64,000 nt of DNA from CAVWSM01 sp963798505 (GTDB taxonomy: Bacteria; Actinomycetota; Actinomycetes; Jiangellales; Jiangellaceae), in contig CAWCTX010000002.1 in the NCBI GenBank assembly GCA_963798505.1, positions 35,261 through 99,260 of the forward strand, written 5' to 3'. Positions 35,254-45,220 of the stretch are shown here, in pieces. A program made the translations under genes and the position numbers. The notes under the pieces were generated by a model. That model did not search any database, was not told the origin of the DNA, and saw nothing but the letters and a program-made list of their open reading frames with translations. The first letter of the stretch is position 1; each line of letters starts with the position of its first letter.

Positions 35254-36507
35254 CTAGTCGCGTGCGGCCAGTGCGAGCTCCGCGGCTGGCGCCTCATCCG
35301 CACCGGGCTCGACGCGTCCAGGCAGCCTAGCCGCAGCGCGAGAAACGGCGATGCTCACCAGCAGGCCGATGCCGACGACCAGCAGCGTGTGACGGATGCC
35401 GATCTGGTCGGCGACGAGACCCAGCAGCGGCGGACCGGCGAGGAAGGCGCAGTAGCCGATCGAGGAGACCACGGAGACCCGAGCGGCCGCGCGGATCGGG
35501 TCATCGGCGGCCGCTGAGATTCCCACCGGGAAGGCGAGCGCCGCGCCGGCACCCCAGGCGATGACACCGACGAGGCCGATGCCGAACGAGGGCGCGAGAC
35601 CGAACATCAGCAGGCCCACGAGCGAGACGGCCGCGCTGGTGCGGAGTACGGCGACCCGGCCGTACTTGTCGAGCAGCCCGTTGCCGCCGAGGCGGACGGC
35701 CGTCATGGCGGCGACGAAGAGTGCGAAGGTCACGGCGCCGAGCGCGGGACTCCCGCCGTACCCGTCGACAACAGCAATGGCCAGCCAGTCGTTGGCGCTG
35801 CCCTCGGTCAGCGCGGCGGCAAGGACCAGGACGCCGATCAGCAGGGTGCGCGGCTCGAGCCACGCCCCGAACGCGTTGCCGGCCCGGCTACGAGCAGACG
35901 GAGCGGCGTCGTGCGCCACGACGTCGTCGGGCAGGAACCGGCGTACGGCGGCGACGACGCCTATGGCGACGAAGGCGGAGATGGCCGTGAGGTGTGCGAG
36001 GAGCGCGAGGTCCAGGACGGCCGCTAGTGCTCCGGTCGCGGCGCCGACTACGGCACCGAGGCTGAAGGCGGCGTGGAACTGCGGCATCACCGTGAATCCG
36101 AGCTCGCGCTCGACGGCGGCTCCTTCGATGTTCATGCCCACATCCCAGGCGCCCGTCCCGACACCAAGACCGAAGAGCCCGAGCGCGGCGATGGGCAGGC
36201 TCCCCGTGGAGACGCCGGCAGCCGCGACGACGAGGGAAGCCGCTGCGAGCAGTCCGGCGGCGCGCACGGTGCGACGACTGCCGACCCGCATGACCACGGC
36301 CCCCACAAGGGGCAGGGCAAGGACCGCTCCGGTGGACATCGCGAGCAACAGCAGCCCGAGGGCCCCGGCGGACAGGTCGAGACCGTCGCGGACGGCCGGG
36401 ACGCGCGCGACCCAGTTGGCGAAGAGGAACCCGTTCAGGGTGAACACGGCGAGCACGGCGGTGCGCGCCCTCACCGGGTGCTGGTGAGTCGTGGTGGTCG
36501 CGAACAT
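35254..36507 (-). CDS. MFS transporter (sugar/fucose-permease-like)
   Basis: 417 residues with about 12 helices. The first half has LFANWVARVPAVRDGLDLSA and GTGAWDVGMNIEGAAVER, both common in the MFS subgroup that includes fucose- and YbjJ-like permeases; the second repeats the MFS fold. Substrate is unknown. ATG 36507 follows a good ribosome site (ggaggga about 9 nt upstream); the frame upstream crosses the operator region and is not coding. Two tandem LacI-type operators at 36541-36568 lie between it and a divergent LacI regulator, so it is probably repressed until a sugar-like effector is present. It has no visible link to the menaquinone genes around it. Confidence 0.85.
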   Translation of the reverse strand: MFATTTTHQHPVRARTAVLAVFTLNGFLFANWVARVPAVRDGLDLSAGALGLLLLAMSTGAVLALPLVGAVVMRVGSRRTVRAAGLLAAASLVVAAAGVSTGSLPIAALGLFGLGVGTGAWDVGMNIEGAAVERELGFTVMPQFHAAFSLGAVVGAATGALAAVLDLALLAHLTAISAFVAIGVVAAVRRFLPDDVVAHDAAPSARSRAGNAFGAWLEPRTLLIGVLVLAAALTEGSANDWLAIAVVDGYGGSPALGAVTFALFVAAMTAVRLGGNGLLDKYGRVAVLRTSAAVSLVGLLMFGLAPSFGIGLVGVIAWGAGAALAFPVGISAAADDPIRAAARVSVVSSIGYCAFLAGPPLLGLVADQIGIRHTLLVVGIGLLVSIAVSRAAARLPGRVEPGADEAPAAELALAARD

Positions 36508-36540
36508 GGACGGGCCTCCCTCCGGTGGTTCCTGTGCTGA

Positions 36541-36568
36541 TCGAATCGATTCGATCGAACCGATTCGA
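36541..36568. promoter_or_regulatory. Two tandem LacI-type operators
   Basis: TCGAATCGATTCGA (36541-36554, a perfect palindrome) is followed directly by TCGAACCGATTCGA (36555-36568, one mismatch). A CG-centred 14-bp palindrome is the usual shape of a LacI-family operator. They lie 34 bp upstream of the MFS start and in front of the divergent LacI regulator, its probable binder. Confidence 0.7.
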
Positions 36569-36631
36569 GTATGCTGGGTTGCGATGATCGGAGTCAAGGT
36601 CTCGAAGGACCTCGCGCGGGCACCCGCCCCA

Positions 36632-36692
36632 GTTGATCATGGCGAAGATGTGCTCATATCGGCCGGATGATCACACCTTCGCCATGATCAAC
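36632..36692. repeat. GATCA-containing long inverted repeat before the LacI regulator
   Basis: GTTGATCATGGCGAAG (36632-36647) pairs perfectly with CTTCGCCATGATCAAC (36677-36692), and pairing continues inward with few mismatches to about 25 of 28 positions. The hairpin lies in the untranslated region of the LacI regulator, between the operators and the start codon. Its role is unknown. Confidence 0.6.
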
Positions 36693-36734
36693 AGGATGGG
36701 TGGAGCGGGCACAACGGGACGGGAGGAGGTGCGG

Positions 36735-37812
36735 GTGCCGACACCGGGAGACGTGCATCGACCGACCCTCGCCGCCGTCGCGGCCCGAGCCGGGGTGTCG
36801 AGGTCGACGGCATCACTCGCCTTCAGCGGCGCTGGTCCGGTGGCCGCCGAGACCCGCGAGCGGATCTTCGCCGCCGCGGCCGAGCTCGGCTATGCCGGGC
36901 CTGATCCCCTCGCTCAGTCGCTGCGCCGTGGCCGGTCCGGCGTGGTCGGCGTGATCATCGGGGACCGCGTGCTGAACGCCTTCCGCGACCCCGTCCAGAT
37001 CGCACTCATGGATGGCCTCACCGAGGTGCTCAGCCCGCTCGGCTCCAGCCTGCTGCTCCTGGCCGGGGAGCGCGCTCTCGCCGGTCCGAGCCTGCAGCAG
37101 GTGGCCAGGGTTCCGCTCGATGCTGCGGTCTTCGAGACCTGCGGGGAGGAGGACGACCCGCTCGTCGAGCAGTTGCGCCGCAGGGGTGTCCCGATGGTCG
37201 GTGTCGAGGGGCCTACCAGGGAGCCCGACATCACCCTGATCGAGATCGACGATCGCGTCGGGACTGCAGCATGTGGTCCGGCATCTGCTGGAGCTCGGGC
37301 ATCAGCCTGAGCGCATGGCGGTGGTCACCCTGCCGCTTCGTTCGGACGGCCACGTCGGGCTGGTCGATGCCGAGCGCATCGCCGCGAGCAGATTTGCCAC
37401 GGTGCGGCGCCGACTCGACGGAGTCGTCGATGCCCTGGGCATGCTGCCGCAGGTGTACGAGGCGGGAATCTTGCCGGACGACGGCGAGCAGGCGGCCCGC
37501 GTCCTGCTCGCCATGTCGCCCCCGCCGACGGCGATCATCGCGCAGAGCGACCTGCTGGCCAGCGGGCTCGTCATTGGGGCCAAGGCGCGTGGACTGCGCG
37601 TTCCCGATGACGTGAGCATCGTCGGGTTCGACGGTGTGGACCTGCCGGGGATTGGCGACCACGTGCTGACGACAGTGGAGCAGCCTCTCTTCGAAAAGGG
37701 CAGGCTGACGGGCGAAGCTGTCGCCGCCCTACTCGACGGTCGGCAGCCGGCCAACGTTCTGCTGCCCGTGCGGCTGCGAGTCGGCACAACGTCCGGACCG
37801 CCGCCTGCCTGA
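36735..37812 (+). pseudogene. LacI-family transcriptional regulator, frameshifted
   Basis: The N-terminal helix-turn-helix is RPTLAAVAARAGVSRSTASL, and the effector domain follows in the same frame to EIDDRVG. The rest (LQHVVRHLLELGHQPERMAV, … DVSIVGFDGVDLPGIGDHVL) is in the next frame and ends at TGA 37810-37812. Removing one G from the GGG at 37260-37262 restores one regulator of about 358 residues, so this is a single-base homopolymer change: sequencing error or recent lesion. GTG 36735 was chosen because GGAGGAGG lies 6 nt upstream. It is divergent from the MFS gene and probably controls it through the tandem operators. Confidence 0.85.
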
Positions 37813-37813
37813 G

Positions 37814-38758
37814 TCAGGCGCCGGCTTCGACCTCGGCCAGCCGCTGCTGCCACCGCGCCGCCGTCGCGGAGTCGGCCCGCACGGCTTCGAGCTCAGCAGG
37901 ATCCGGCGAGACGCGACGGACGTGCACCATGCCGTCGACCGGCAACAGCGGCTGCGCGACGACGTCTCGCCCGAGCAGCCGAACGGTCCCCAAGCCACAG
38001 GCGAACGGCAGCTCGGGAAGAGCAGCCGCCAGGGCGACACCGGCAGCGATCCCGACCGAAGTCTCGAGCGCACTCGACACGACGACCGGCAGGCCGATCC
38101 GCTCGGCGACGCCTAGCGCGGCACGAACACCGCCGAGCGGCTGCACCTTGAGGACGGCGACGTCGGCTGCGCCGAGCCGGGCCACCCGCTGCGGGTCCTC
38201 CGACCGCCGGATCGACTCGTCGGCGGCGATGAGCACGTCCACCTTCCTCCGCAGCGCAGCGAGCTCTTCGACGGTCGCGCAAGGTTGCTCGGCGTATTCC
38301 AAGCCCCCGGCCGCCTCGTCGTACAACCGCAGCAGCCGTACGGCCTCGTCCACTGTCCACGCACCGTTGGCGTCAACACGGATCGCCCCCGCCGGGCCCA
38401 AGGCGTCGCGGACCGCCTCGAGCCGTGCCTCGTCCTCGAGCGGCAACTGCCCCGGCTCGGCAACCTTGACCTTGGCAGTCCGGCAGCCTGACGCGGCGAC
38501 GATCTCGTACGCCAGGGCCGGGTCGACTGCCGGCACGGTGACGTTGACCGGGACGAGGTCGCGGACCGGCGCCGGCCAGCCCTCGTACGCGGCCTCGCGC
38601 GCAGCCAGCCACCACGACCGCGACTCGACAGCGTCGTAGGCCCAGAACGGCGAGAACTCGCCCCATCCCGCCGGGCCTTCGATCAGCATGCCCTCGCGCA
38701 CGGTGATGCCGCGGAATCGCATGCGCAGCGGGATGGCGTAGACGTGACTGGAAGGCAC
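37814..38758 (-). CDS. menC: o-Succinylbenzoate synthase
   Basis: 314 residues of the enolase superfamily. The catalytic Lys region is TAKVKVAEPGQL, metal ligands lie in IRVDANGAW, LEYAEQP and LIAADES, and the second catalytic Lys is in VAVLKVQPLGG. It dehydrates SHCHC to o-succinylbenzoate. GTG 38758 was chosen because the protein then begins at the usual first strand (VYAIPLRMRFRGITVREG), and TAGGCT (38771-38766 on the minus strand) ends 7 nt before it; the long upstream frame is a shadow of menB. It is divergent from menB. Confidence 0.92.
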   Translation of the reverse strand: MPSSHVYAIPLRMRFRGITVREGMLIEGPAGWGEFSPFWAYDAVESRSWWLAAREAAYEGWPAPVRDLVPVNVTVPAVDPALAYEIVAASGCRTAKVKVAEPGQLPLEDEARLEAVRDALGPAGAIRVDANGAWTVDEAVRLLRLYDEAAGGLEYAEQPCATVEELAALRRKVDVLIAADESIRRSEDPQRVARLGAADVAVLKVQPLGGVRAALGVAERIGLPVVVSSALETSVGIAAGVALAAALPELPFACGLGTVRLLGRDVVAQPLLPVDGMVHVRRVSPDPAELEAVRADSATAARWQQRLAEVEAGA

Positions 38759-38836
38759 GGCTCGAAGCCTAGGTGCCCCGTCGCACGCTCTTCGGGGGTT
38801 CCCCGGGGCGGAGCCCCCGGGGGTTAGGCTCCCGCC
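38759..38836. promoter_or_regulatory. Divergent leaderless promoters of menC and menB
   Basis: Both directions carry the same -10 box TAGGCT: 38771-38766 (minus, 7 nt before menC) and 38825-38830 (plus, 6 nt before menB). Between them is a GC-rich imperfect hairpin (CCCCGGGGC at 38801-38809 against GCCCCCGGGG). Shared control of the two genes is likely. Confidence 0.55.
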
Positions 38837-39736
<900 letters not shown>

Positions 39737-39798
39737 CGGGAATCCTCGCAATCACCCTTCCCAACCCGGGGTCGGCTCCACGTAGGCTGGGCCGCGCC

Positions 39799-41067
39799 AT
39801 GGACACCCGCAACGACGCGAGCACTCCTTCCGGTGACTCCACCGGGGAGTCAGCAAGCGATCCGAACCCGCATCCGACCCGCCCGATCAGCACCGTCGTG
39901 GTGCCTCCCGGCCCCGACGTGCTCGACCGGCTCATCCCGCCGCTCCGGGCGGCATTGGAGGGCGGTCCGGCCGTCCTACCGTTGCCATCGGGCCCGGCTG
40001 ACCTGCAGAAACGCATCGCCGAGATCCTGGTCCCGAGTCGACCGGTGCCCGCGGACGTCGCCCTCGTCGCTCCGACCTCGGGCTCGACCGGTGAGCCCAA
40101 GGGGGTCCTGCTCTCAGCCGCGGCGCTTCGCGCCTCCGCATCCGCCACCCTCGACTGGCTCGGCGGCCCGGGGCACTGGCTGCTGGCCCTACCGGCAACG
40201 CACATTGCCGGGCTGCAGGTGCTCGTACGGTCGATCGCCGCCGGCACCGAACCCGTCGCGCTCGACCTGTCCACGGGATTCGATCCCGACGAGTTCGCCG
40301 CGGCGACGGTGCGGCTGTTCGGGCGCACGTCCGGTCGCCGCTACACCGCGCTGGTGCCGACCCAGCTCACTCGCATCCTTGACGCGGGCGGAGCGGTGCT
40401 CGACGCTGCACGCGCCTACCACGCGATCCTGCTGGGCGGGGCGCCCACGCCGGAGCCGCTGCTGCAGCGGGCTGCGCTGGCCGGGGTGCCGATCGTGACG
40501 ACGTACGGGATGACGGAGACGGCCGGTGGCTGCGTCTACGACGGGCGGGCGCTCGACGGCGTGACCGTACGCACTGATCCTGACGGGCGCATCCAGATTG
40601 AAGGGCCGGTCCTTGCACACGGCTATCGCTCTGCGAAAAAGGACGAGCTGTTCTCGGCCGGCGCGTTCACCACTGCCGACCTCGGAGAGCTCGCGGACGA
40701 CGGCATGCTGACCGTGATCGGCCGAGTCGACGAGGTCGTGATCAGCGGTGGGGTCAACGTTCCGCTGCTGGCCGCCGAGTCCGCCGTCGCCGGTCACCCC
40801 CGGGTCAAGGAGGCGGCGTGCGTGGGCGTGCCCGACGCGACGTGGGGTCAGCGCGTGGTCACAGTGGTCGTGCCTCGCGACCCGGCGCAGCCCCCGACAC
40901 TCGCGTCGGTCCGTGCCCACGTCTCGCGCAAAGCGCCCGCGGCGTTCGCTCCGTACGACATCGTCGTCGTCGACGAGCTGCCCCATCTGCCCAGCGGCAA
41001 GGTCGACCGTGCCGCGCTGGCCGGCGTCGCTGCCGCGCGCGCCCACGCCCCGGCATCTGTGGGCTGA
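39799..41067 (+). CDS. menE: o-Succinylbenzoate-CoA ligase
   Basis: 422 residues of the AMP-forming ligase family. The AMP-binding loop is APTSGSTGEPKGVLLS, followed by TTYGMTETAGG, the hinge region GRVDEVVISGGVNV and the C-terminal lysine in LPSGKVDRAAL. It is shorter than generic acyl-CoA ligases because the N-terminal domain is reduced, as is common for actinobacterial MenE. ATG 39799 was chosen since TAGGCT (39783-39788) lies 10 nt before it; the upstream open frame overlaps menB and is a shadow. Its stop overlaps the menA start (TGATG). Confidence 0.92.
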   Translation: MDTRNDASTPSGDSTGESASDPNPHPTRPISTVVVPPGPDVLDRLIPPLRAALEGGPAVLPLPSGPADLQKRIAEILVPSRPVPADVALVAPTSGSTGEPKGVLLSAAALRASASATLDWLGGPGHWLLALPATHIAGLQVLVRSIAAGTEPVALDLSTGFDPDEFAAATVRLFGRTSGRRYTALVPTQLTRILDAGGAVLDAARAYHAILLGGAPTPEPLLQRAALAGVPIVTTYGMTETAGGCVYDGRALDGVTVRTDPDGRIQIEGPVLAHGYRSAKKDELFSAGAFTTADLGELADDGMLTVIGRVDEVVISGGVNVPLLAAESAVAGHPRVKEAACVGVPDATWGQRVVTVVVPRDPAQPPTLASVRAHVSRKAPAAFAPYDIVVVDELPHLPSGKVDRAALAGVAAARAHAPASVG

Positions 41068-41945
41068 TGGCGACTGCCGCCGAGTGGGTCGAAGGGGCCC
41101 GACCCAGGACCTTGCCTGCCGCCTTTGCTCCGGTTCTCGTTGGTGCGGGGGCGGCCGACGCCGTCGACGCGTTCGCGCCGGGGCGGGTGCTGCTCGCCCT
41201 GGTTGTCGCGGTCGCGCTGCAGGTGGCCGTCAACTACGCCAACGACTACTCCGACGGCATTCGCGGCACCGACGCCGACCGGGTCGGCCCGCTGCGCCTC
41301 GTGGGGAGTGGGGTCGCGGCCCCCGCGTCGGTCAAGCGGGCAGCGTTCATCGCGTTCGCCGTCGCGATCGTCGCCGGGTTTGCCCTCGTCGTGGTGTCGC
41401 AGGCGTGGTGGCTGGTGCTTGTCGGGGCGGCCGCGATCGCGGCGGCGTGGTTCTACACGGGTGGGTCGAGGCCGTACGGCTACCACGGGCTCGGTGAGGT
41501 GTCCGTCTTCCTGTTCTTCGGACTGGTCGCGGTGGTCGGCACGGCGTACGTGCAGGCCGAGCGATTCGTGCCGTCGTCGGTGGTCGGCGGCGTCGCGATC
41601 GGCGCGTTAGCCTGCGCTTTGCTTGTCGTCAACAACCTGCGCGACATCCCGAGCGACGCGGTCGCCGGGAAACGCACCCTCGCTGTGCTGCTTGGGGATG
41701 CGCGCACCCGCGTGCTCTACCAGGCGCTGGTGGCTGTGCCCTACATCCTCGCCGTCGTGCTGTCTTTGGCCGGACGACCGTGGTCGGCGCTGGCGCTGCT
41801 CTCGGCGCCCCTGGCGTGGCGGGTCGTGGCGCCGGTGCGGCGCGGCGCGGTCGGGCGCGAACTGATCGCGGTGCTGCGCGGCACCGGGCTGCTGGAGCTG
41901 GTCTACGCGGCGCTGCTTGCACTGGGGCTCGCGCTGTCGGGCTAG
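41067..41945 (+). CDS. menA: 1,4-Dihydroxy-2-naphthoate polyprenyltransferase
   Basis: 292 residues with about eight to nine helices. The two Asp-rich prenyl-diphosphate motifs are NYANDYSDGIRGTD and NNLRDIPSDAVAGKRT, matching MenA. It attaches the polyprenyl chain to DHNA with loss of CO2, making demethylmenaquinone in the membrane. ATG 41067 overlaps the menE stop, so the two are coupled. The chain probably comes from the synthase at 12856. A strong hairpin at 41951-42000 follows. Confidence 0.94.
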   Translation: MATAAEWVEGARPRTLPAAFAPVLVGAGAADAVDAFAPGRVLLALVVAVALQVAVNYANDYSDGIRGTDADRVGPLRLVGSGVAAPASVKRAAFIAFAVAIVAGFALVVVSQAWWLVLVGAAAIAAAWFYTGGSRPYGYHGLGEVSVFLFFGLVAVVGTAYVQAERFVPSSVVGGVAIGALACALLVVNNLRDIPSDAVAGKRTLAVLLGDARTRVLYQALVAVPYILAVVLSLAGRPWSALALLSAPLAWRVVAPVRRGAVGRELIAVLRGTGLLELVYAALLALGLALSG

Positions 41946-41950
41946 CCCCA

Positions 41951-42000
41951 TGATCACGAAGGCTTTGCTCGCGAAAACGAGCACAAAGCCTTCGTGATCA
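41951..42000. terminator. GATCA-bounded hairpin after menA, probable terminator
   Basis: TGATCACGAAGGCTTTG (41951-41967) pairs perfectly with CAAAGCCTTCGTGATCA (41984-42000); the 16-nt loop contains a further CTCG/CGAG stem. It starts 6 nt after the menA stop and ends 6 nt before the next gene's -10 box. There is no U-run, as in most actinobacterial terminators. Confidence 0.6.
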
Positions 42001-42006
42001 CGCGTC

Positions 42007-42012
42007 TACAGT
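42007..42012 (+). promoter_or_regulatory. Predicted -10 box (TACAGT) of the cyclo-ligase gene
   Basis: TACAGT ends 6 nt before the GTG at 42019, directly after the menA hairpin; this fits a separate, leaderless transcript. Confidence 0.5.
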
Positions 42013-42018
42013 GACGGC

Positions 42019-42642
42019 GTGCCTGCGATCCCGCCCGCGCCGCCGCCGCGTACCCCCGACGTTGCCAAGGCGCGCCTGCGGCGCCGGATGATCGACGCAC
42101 GCAAGGACATGACGCCGTACGACCTCTCGCTCGCCGCGCGCGATCTGCGCGACGTTGTGCTGGCCATCCCCGAAGTGCAAGCCGCTGGGACGATCGCCGC
42201 CTATGTGTCCATCGGCCGCGAGCCGGGGACGGGCCCACTCATCGACAGCCTGCACGAGCGGGGCGTGGCAGTGCTGCTGCCGGTGCTGCGTGCCGACAAC
42301 GACGTCGACTGGGCCCGCTACAACGGTGTCGGGTCCCTGGCGGCGGCAGCGCGCGGGCTGCTCGAGCCCACCGGACCACGCCTGGGGGTCGACGCGGTCC
42401 TGGACGCATCGGTGGTGCTGGTGCCCGGCGTTGCCGTCGACCGGACGGGCACGCGGTTAGGGCGTGGCGGCGGCTCGTACGACCGAGTCCTTGCCCGTGT
42501 CGCCGGACGGGCCTTCACGTGCGTGCTGCTGCACGAGGGCGAGGTGCTGGACGAGGCGGTGCCGCGGGAACGCCATGACGTGCCGGTCCACGCCGCCGCG
42601 ACCCCAGGGGGGTTGCTACGGCTCGGGCAACGATCGCGCTAG
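42019..42642 (+). CDS. 5-Formyltetrahydrofolate cyclo-ligase family protein
   Basis: 207 residues. The family start KARLRRRMIDARKDMTP and the signature RLGRGGGSYDRVLA (nucleotide/folate loop) are present. The enzyme uses ATP to turn 5-formyl-THF into 5,10-methenyl-THF. GTG 42019 lies 6 nt after a -10-like box. In M. tuberculosis the homologous gene (Rv0992c) is next to ruc (Rv0991c), with mscL nearby; here a Ruc-like gene and mscL lie 7-8 kb downstream, a looser version of that arrangement. The 3' end overlaps the convergent acylase gene by 4 nt. Confidence 0.9.
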   Translation: MPAIPPAPPPRTPDVAKARLRRRMIDARKDMTPYDLSLAARDLRDVVLAIPEVQAAGTIAAYVSIGREPGTGPLIDSLHERGVAVLLPVLRADNDVDWARYNGVGSLAAAARGLLEPTGPRLGVDAVLDASVVLVPGVAVDRTGTRLGRGGGSYDRVLARVAGRAFTCVLLHEGEVLDEAVPRERHDVPVHAAATPGGLLRLGQRSR

Positions 42643-45158
42643 CTCGCCGGCAACAGCCGAAGGGTGTGCTCGGCCGCCTCGCGCACCGCCTCCGACGACC
42701 ACAGCATCGGGATCGTCCCACCGGAGGCCCAGAGCTCGGTCTGGTCGGCGTAGTGGTCGTGATAGGGGTGCCCACTGACACCCGTCAGGTCGATCCAGCG
42801 CGAGGCGTCGAAGTCGGCCAGATCGACCACCATCCGCATCGACGGGACCGCAGTGACCTCGAAGCCGTCGGCGGGCAGCCAGGCATTGGCCTGCACGATG
42901 TCGGTGCCGCCGCCGGCCCGGTACGGACCACGGTTGAACAGCCGCTCGATGAGCCCGATCCCCGATGTCCCGAACGTCTGGTCGGTCAGTGTCAGCGCGT
43001 GGACGCGGCCCCACTCCCAGTCCGAAGCGCGTTTGGCCATCAGCCGGGTCAGATCGTCACGCGCGTCGCGCATCGACAGCTGCAGGATGCCCTCCCGAGT
43101 CTCGCGCGCGTCAACCGTGTCGACGTTGTCCCAGTACGGATCGTTCGGACTTTCGAGCAGGACGCGTACGACCTCGAACCATCGGCTCCCGCCGTCGGGC
43201 TCAACATCGTCCGGGAGCTCGTCGTCGAAGGTGTGCTCCAGCAGCTGGCGCCACACCGCGTTGAAATAGGCGGCAGCACCCGAGTCGGGTTCCTGCGTGC
43301 CGTCCCAGTCGCGGAGCAGATCCTGGCCGTCGGTGTAGTAACCATCCGGCAGATCGATGTCGAGCAGGTACGGCAAGAGCGTGTCAGCGAAACCGTTGCT
43401 GGAGTCCATCTGGATCTCGACCATGGCATCCGCGTCCAGCGGACCCGCCTCCGTCAGCAGGTCCACGATGCGCTGGCTGCGGTAGCCGTAGTCCCAGTCG
43501 TGGGTGAGCAGGTACGGGTAGGCGTTGCTCACCACTGCGTTATTGGCCGTGACGACGAAACCTGACTCGGGATCGAGCACCGACGGCAGCGCGTCGAACG
43601 GGATGAACGACGTCCACTCCCCCGTGCCGGTCCACCCTGGCACCGGCCACCGGCCGTCCGCGCCGTCGGACCGCACAGGGATGCGCCCCGGGGTCTGGTA
43701 GCCGATGTGCCCGTCGACGTCGGCGTACACGAGGTTCTGCGCCGGCACCTCGAACAGCGCGGCCGCGGCCCGGAAGTCCGCCCAGCCGCGGGCCCGGTTG
43801 AGCGCGAAGATCGCGTCGGCCGTACGTCCTGGGTCGAGAGCGGTCCAGCGCAACGCGACCGCATAACCGTCCCCGCGGTCGGGGGAGCCCTCGGCGACAG
43901 GAGCACTGTCCCCCACAGCACGGGTGAGGTCGTCGGCGTCGGACACGATCGGGCCGTGCCGGGTGGTACGCACGGTCACGACGACGTCATCGGCCCCGGC
44001 GACCTCGATCGTCTCCTGACGGGTCACGAGCGGCTCGGTGCCACCGGGCACGAGATAGGAGTCGCCGCTGACCTGCTCGAGGTAGAGGTCGGACACGTCC
44101 GCGTTGAGGTTGGTGAATCCCCAGGCGATGCGGTCGTTGTGGCCGATCACGACGCCGGGCATCCCCGAGAAGGAGTAGCCCGCGGCCTCGAACGGGCACG
44201 CGTCAGTGCGCTCACGGCAGTGCAGGCCGATCTGGTACCAGAGCGACGGCATCGAGGGCCCGAGGTGCGGGTCGTTGACGAGCATCGGCCGGCCGGTCGT
44301 CGTACGCGTCCCGTCGACCACCCACGAGTTGGACCCGATGCCGTTTCCCTTGCCGAGCAGCACCGGCATGGTGTCGAGCGCCTGCTGCACCCGGACGAGC
44401 GCCTCGGCAGCCGTCGGGTCGGTCACCGGCGCCACGCGTGCTGCCGGCGCAACGGTCGCGAGATCGGCATCGGACACGATCGGGTCGTGCCGGTCGTAGG
44501 GGTACGCCGGCCACAGCTGCTCGACGCGGTCGAGCGGCACCTCACCGGCCAGCAGCGACCGGCTGATCTCGTCCTCCATGTTGGCTCGGAGGTCCCAGGC
44601 CATCGCCTTCAGCCAGGCAATCGAGTCGACCGGAGACCATGGCTCGGGCGTGTAGTCGCCGCCTACGAGGCCGAGGACCGTGTAGTGCAGGCCGAGCTCG
44701 CCGCCGGACCGCTCGGAAAGGTAGGCGTTGACTCCCTCGGCGTACGCCTGCAGATAGCGCCGCGTGTCCGCAGACAGCAGCTCGTACTCCTCCTCCGCGA
44801 CCCGGCGCCAGCCCATGGTGCGGATGAAGACGTCGGTCTCGACCTGGTCCTCGCCGAACCACTCGGAGAGCCGGCCGGCCGTGACATGGCGGCGGAAGTC
44901 CATCTCCCAGAAGCGGTCCTGAGCGTGGACGTAACCCTGGGCCTTGAACAGATCCTCGGCCGTGTCGGCCCAGATGTGCGGGATGCCATGGTCGTCTCGC
45001 TGCACGGTGACGTCGGCCTGCAAGCTGGGGAGCACCCGCTCGCCGCCGTAGTCGGGGAATGCGCGCTGCACCGACCAGATCACCAGACCGGCCCCGGTGG
45101 CTGCCAGCACGGCGAGCACCACGGAGACGATGATCAGGATCTTCACCAACCGACGCAC
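42639..45158 (-). CDS. Penicillin acylase-family (S45) N-terminal nucleophile hydrolase
   Basis: 839 residues. An N-terminal membrane anchor (IVSVVLAVLAATGAGLVIW) puts the enzyme outside. The alpha-chain region contains DDHGIPHIWADTAEDLFKAQ and AQDRFWEMDFRRH, and the precursor cleavage site is GIG|SNSWVVDG with Ser276 as the expected new N-terminal nucleophile; NFTNLNADVSDLYLE-like blocks follow (GFTNLNADVSDLY). Family members cleave amide bonds in beta-lactam side chains, acyl-homoserine lactones or other N-acyl substrates; the natural substrate here is unknown. GTG 45158 was chosen because TAGGCT (45172-45167) ends 8 nt before it; the longer frame up to 45236 overlaps the divergent gene. 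Confidence 0.9.
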   Translation of the reverse strand: MRRLVKILIIVSVVLAVLAATGAGLVIWSVQRAFPDYGGERVLPSLQADVTVQRDDHGIPHIWADTAEDLFKAQGYVHAQDRFWEMDFRRHVTAGRLSEWFGEDQVETDVFIRTMGWRRVAEEEYELLSADTRRYLQAYAEGVNAYLSERSGGELGLHYTVLGLVGGDYTPEPWSPVDSIAWLKAMAWDLRANMEDEISRSLLAGEVPLDRVEQLWPAYPYDRHDPIVSDADLATVAPAARVAPVTDPTAAEALVRVQQALDTMPVLLGKGNGIGSNSWVVDGTRTTTGRPMLVNDPHLGPSMPSLWYQIGLHCRERTDACPFEAAGYSFSGMPGVVIGHNDRIAWGFTNLNADVSDLYLEQVSGDSYLVPGGTEPLVTRQETIEVAGADDVVVTVRTTRHGPIVSDADDLTRAVGDSAPVAEGSPDRGDGYAVALRWTALDPGRTADAIFALNRARGWADFRAAAALFEVPAQNLVYADVDGHIGYQTPGRIPVRSDGADGRWPVPGWTGTGEWTSFIPFDALPSVLDPESGFVVTANNAVVSNAYPYLLTHDWDYGYRSQRIVDLLTEAGPLDADAMVEIQMDSSNGFADTLLPYLLDIDLPDGYYTDGQDLLRDWDGTQEPDSGAAAYFNAVWRQLLEHTFDDELPDDVEPDGGSRWFEVVRVLLESPNDPYWDNVDTVDARETREGILQLSMRDARDDLTRLMAKRASDWEWGRVHALTLTDQTFGTSGIGLIERLFNRGPYRAGGGTDIVQANAWLPADGFEVTAVPSMRMVVDLADFDASRWIDLTGVSGHPYHDHYADQTELWASGGTIPMLWSSEAVREAAEHTLRLLPAS

Positions 45159-45166
45159 GGGCGGCA

Positions 45167-45172
45167 AGCCTA
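45167..45172 (-). promoter_or_regulatory. Predicted -10 box (TAGGCT) of the penicillin acylase-family gene
   Basis: TAGGCT on the minus strand (45172 to 45167) ends 8 nt before GTG 45158 with no ribosome site between. Confidence 0.5.
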
Positions 45173-45220
45173 GGCGACCCACTGAATCGCACGACGACGG
45201 CGCTTGAGAGGGTGGCGCGC

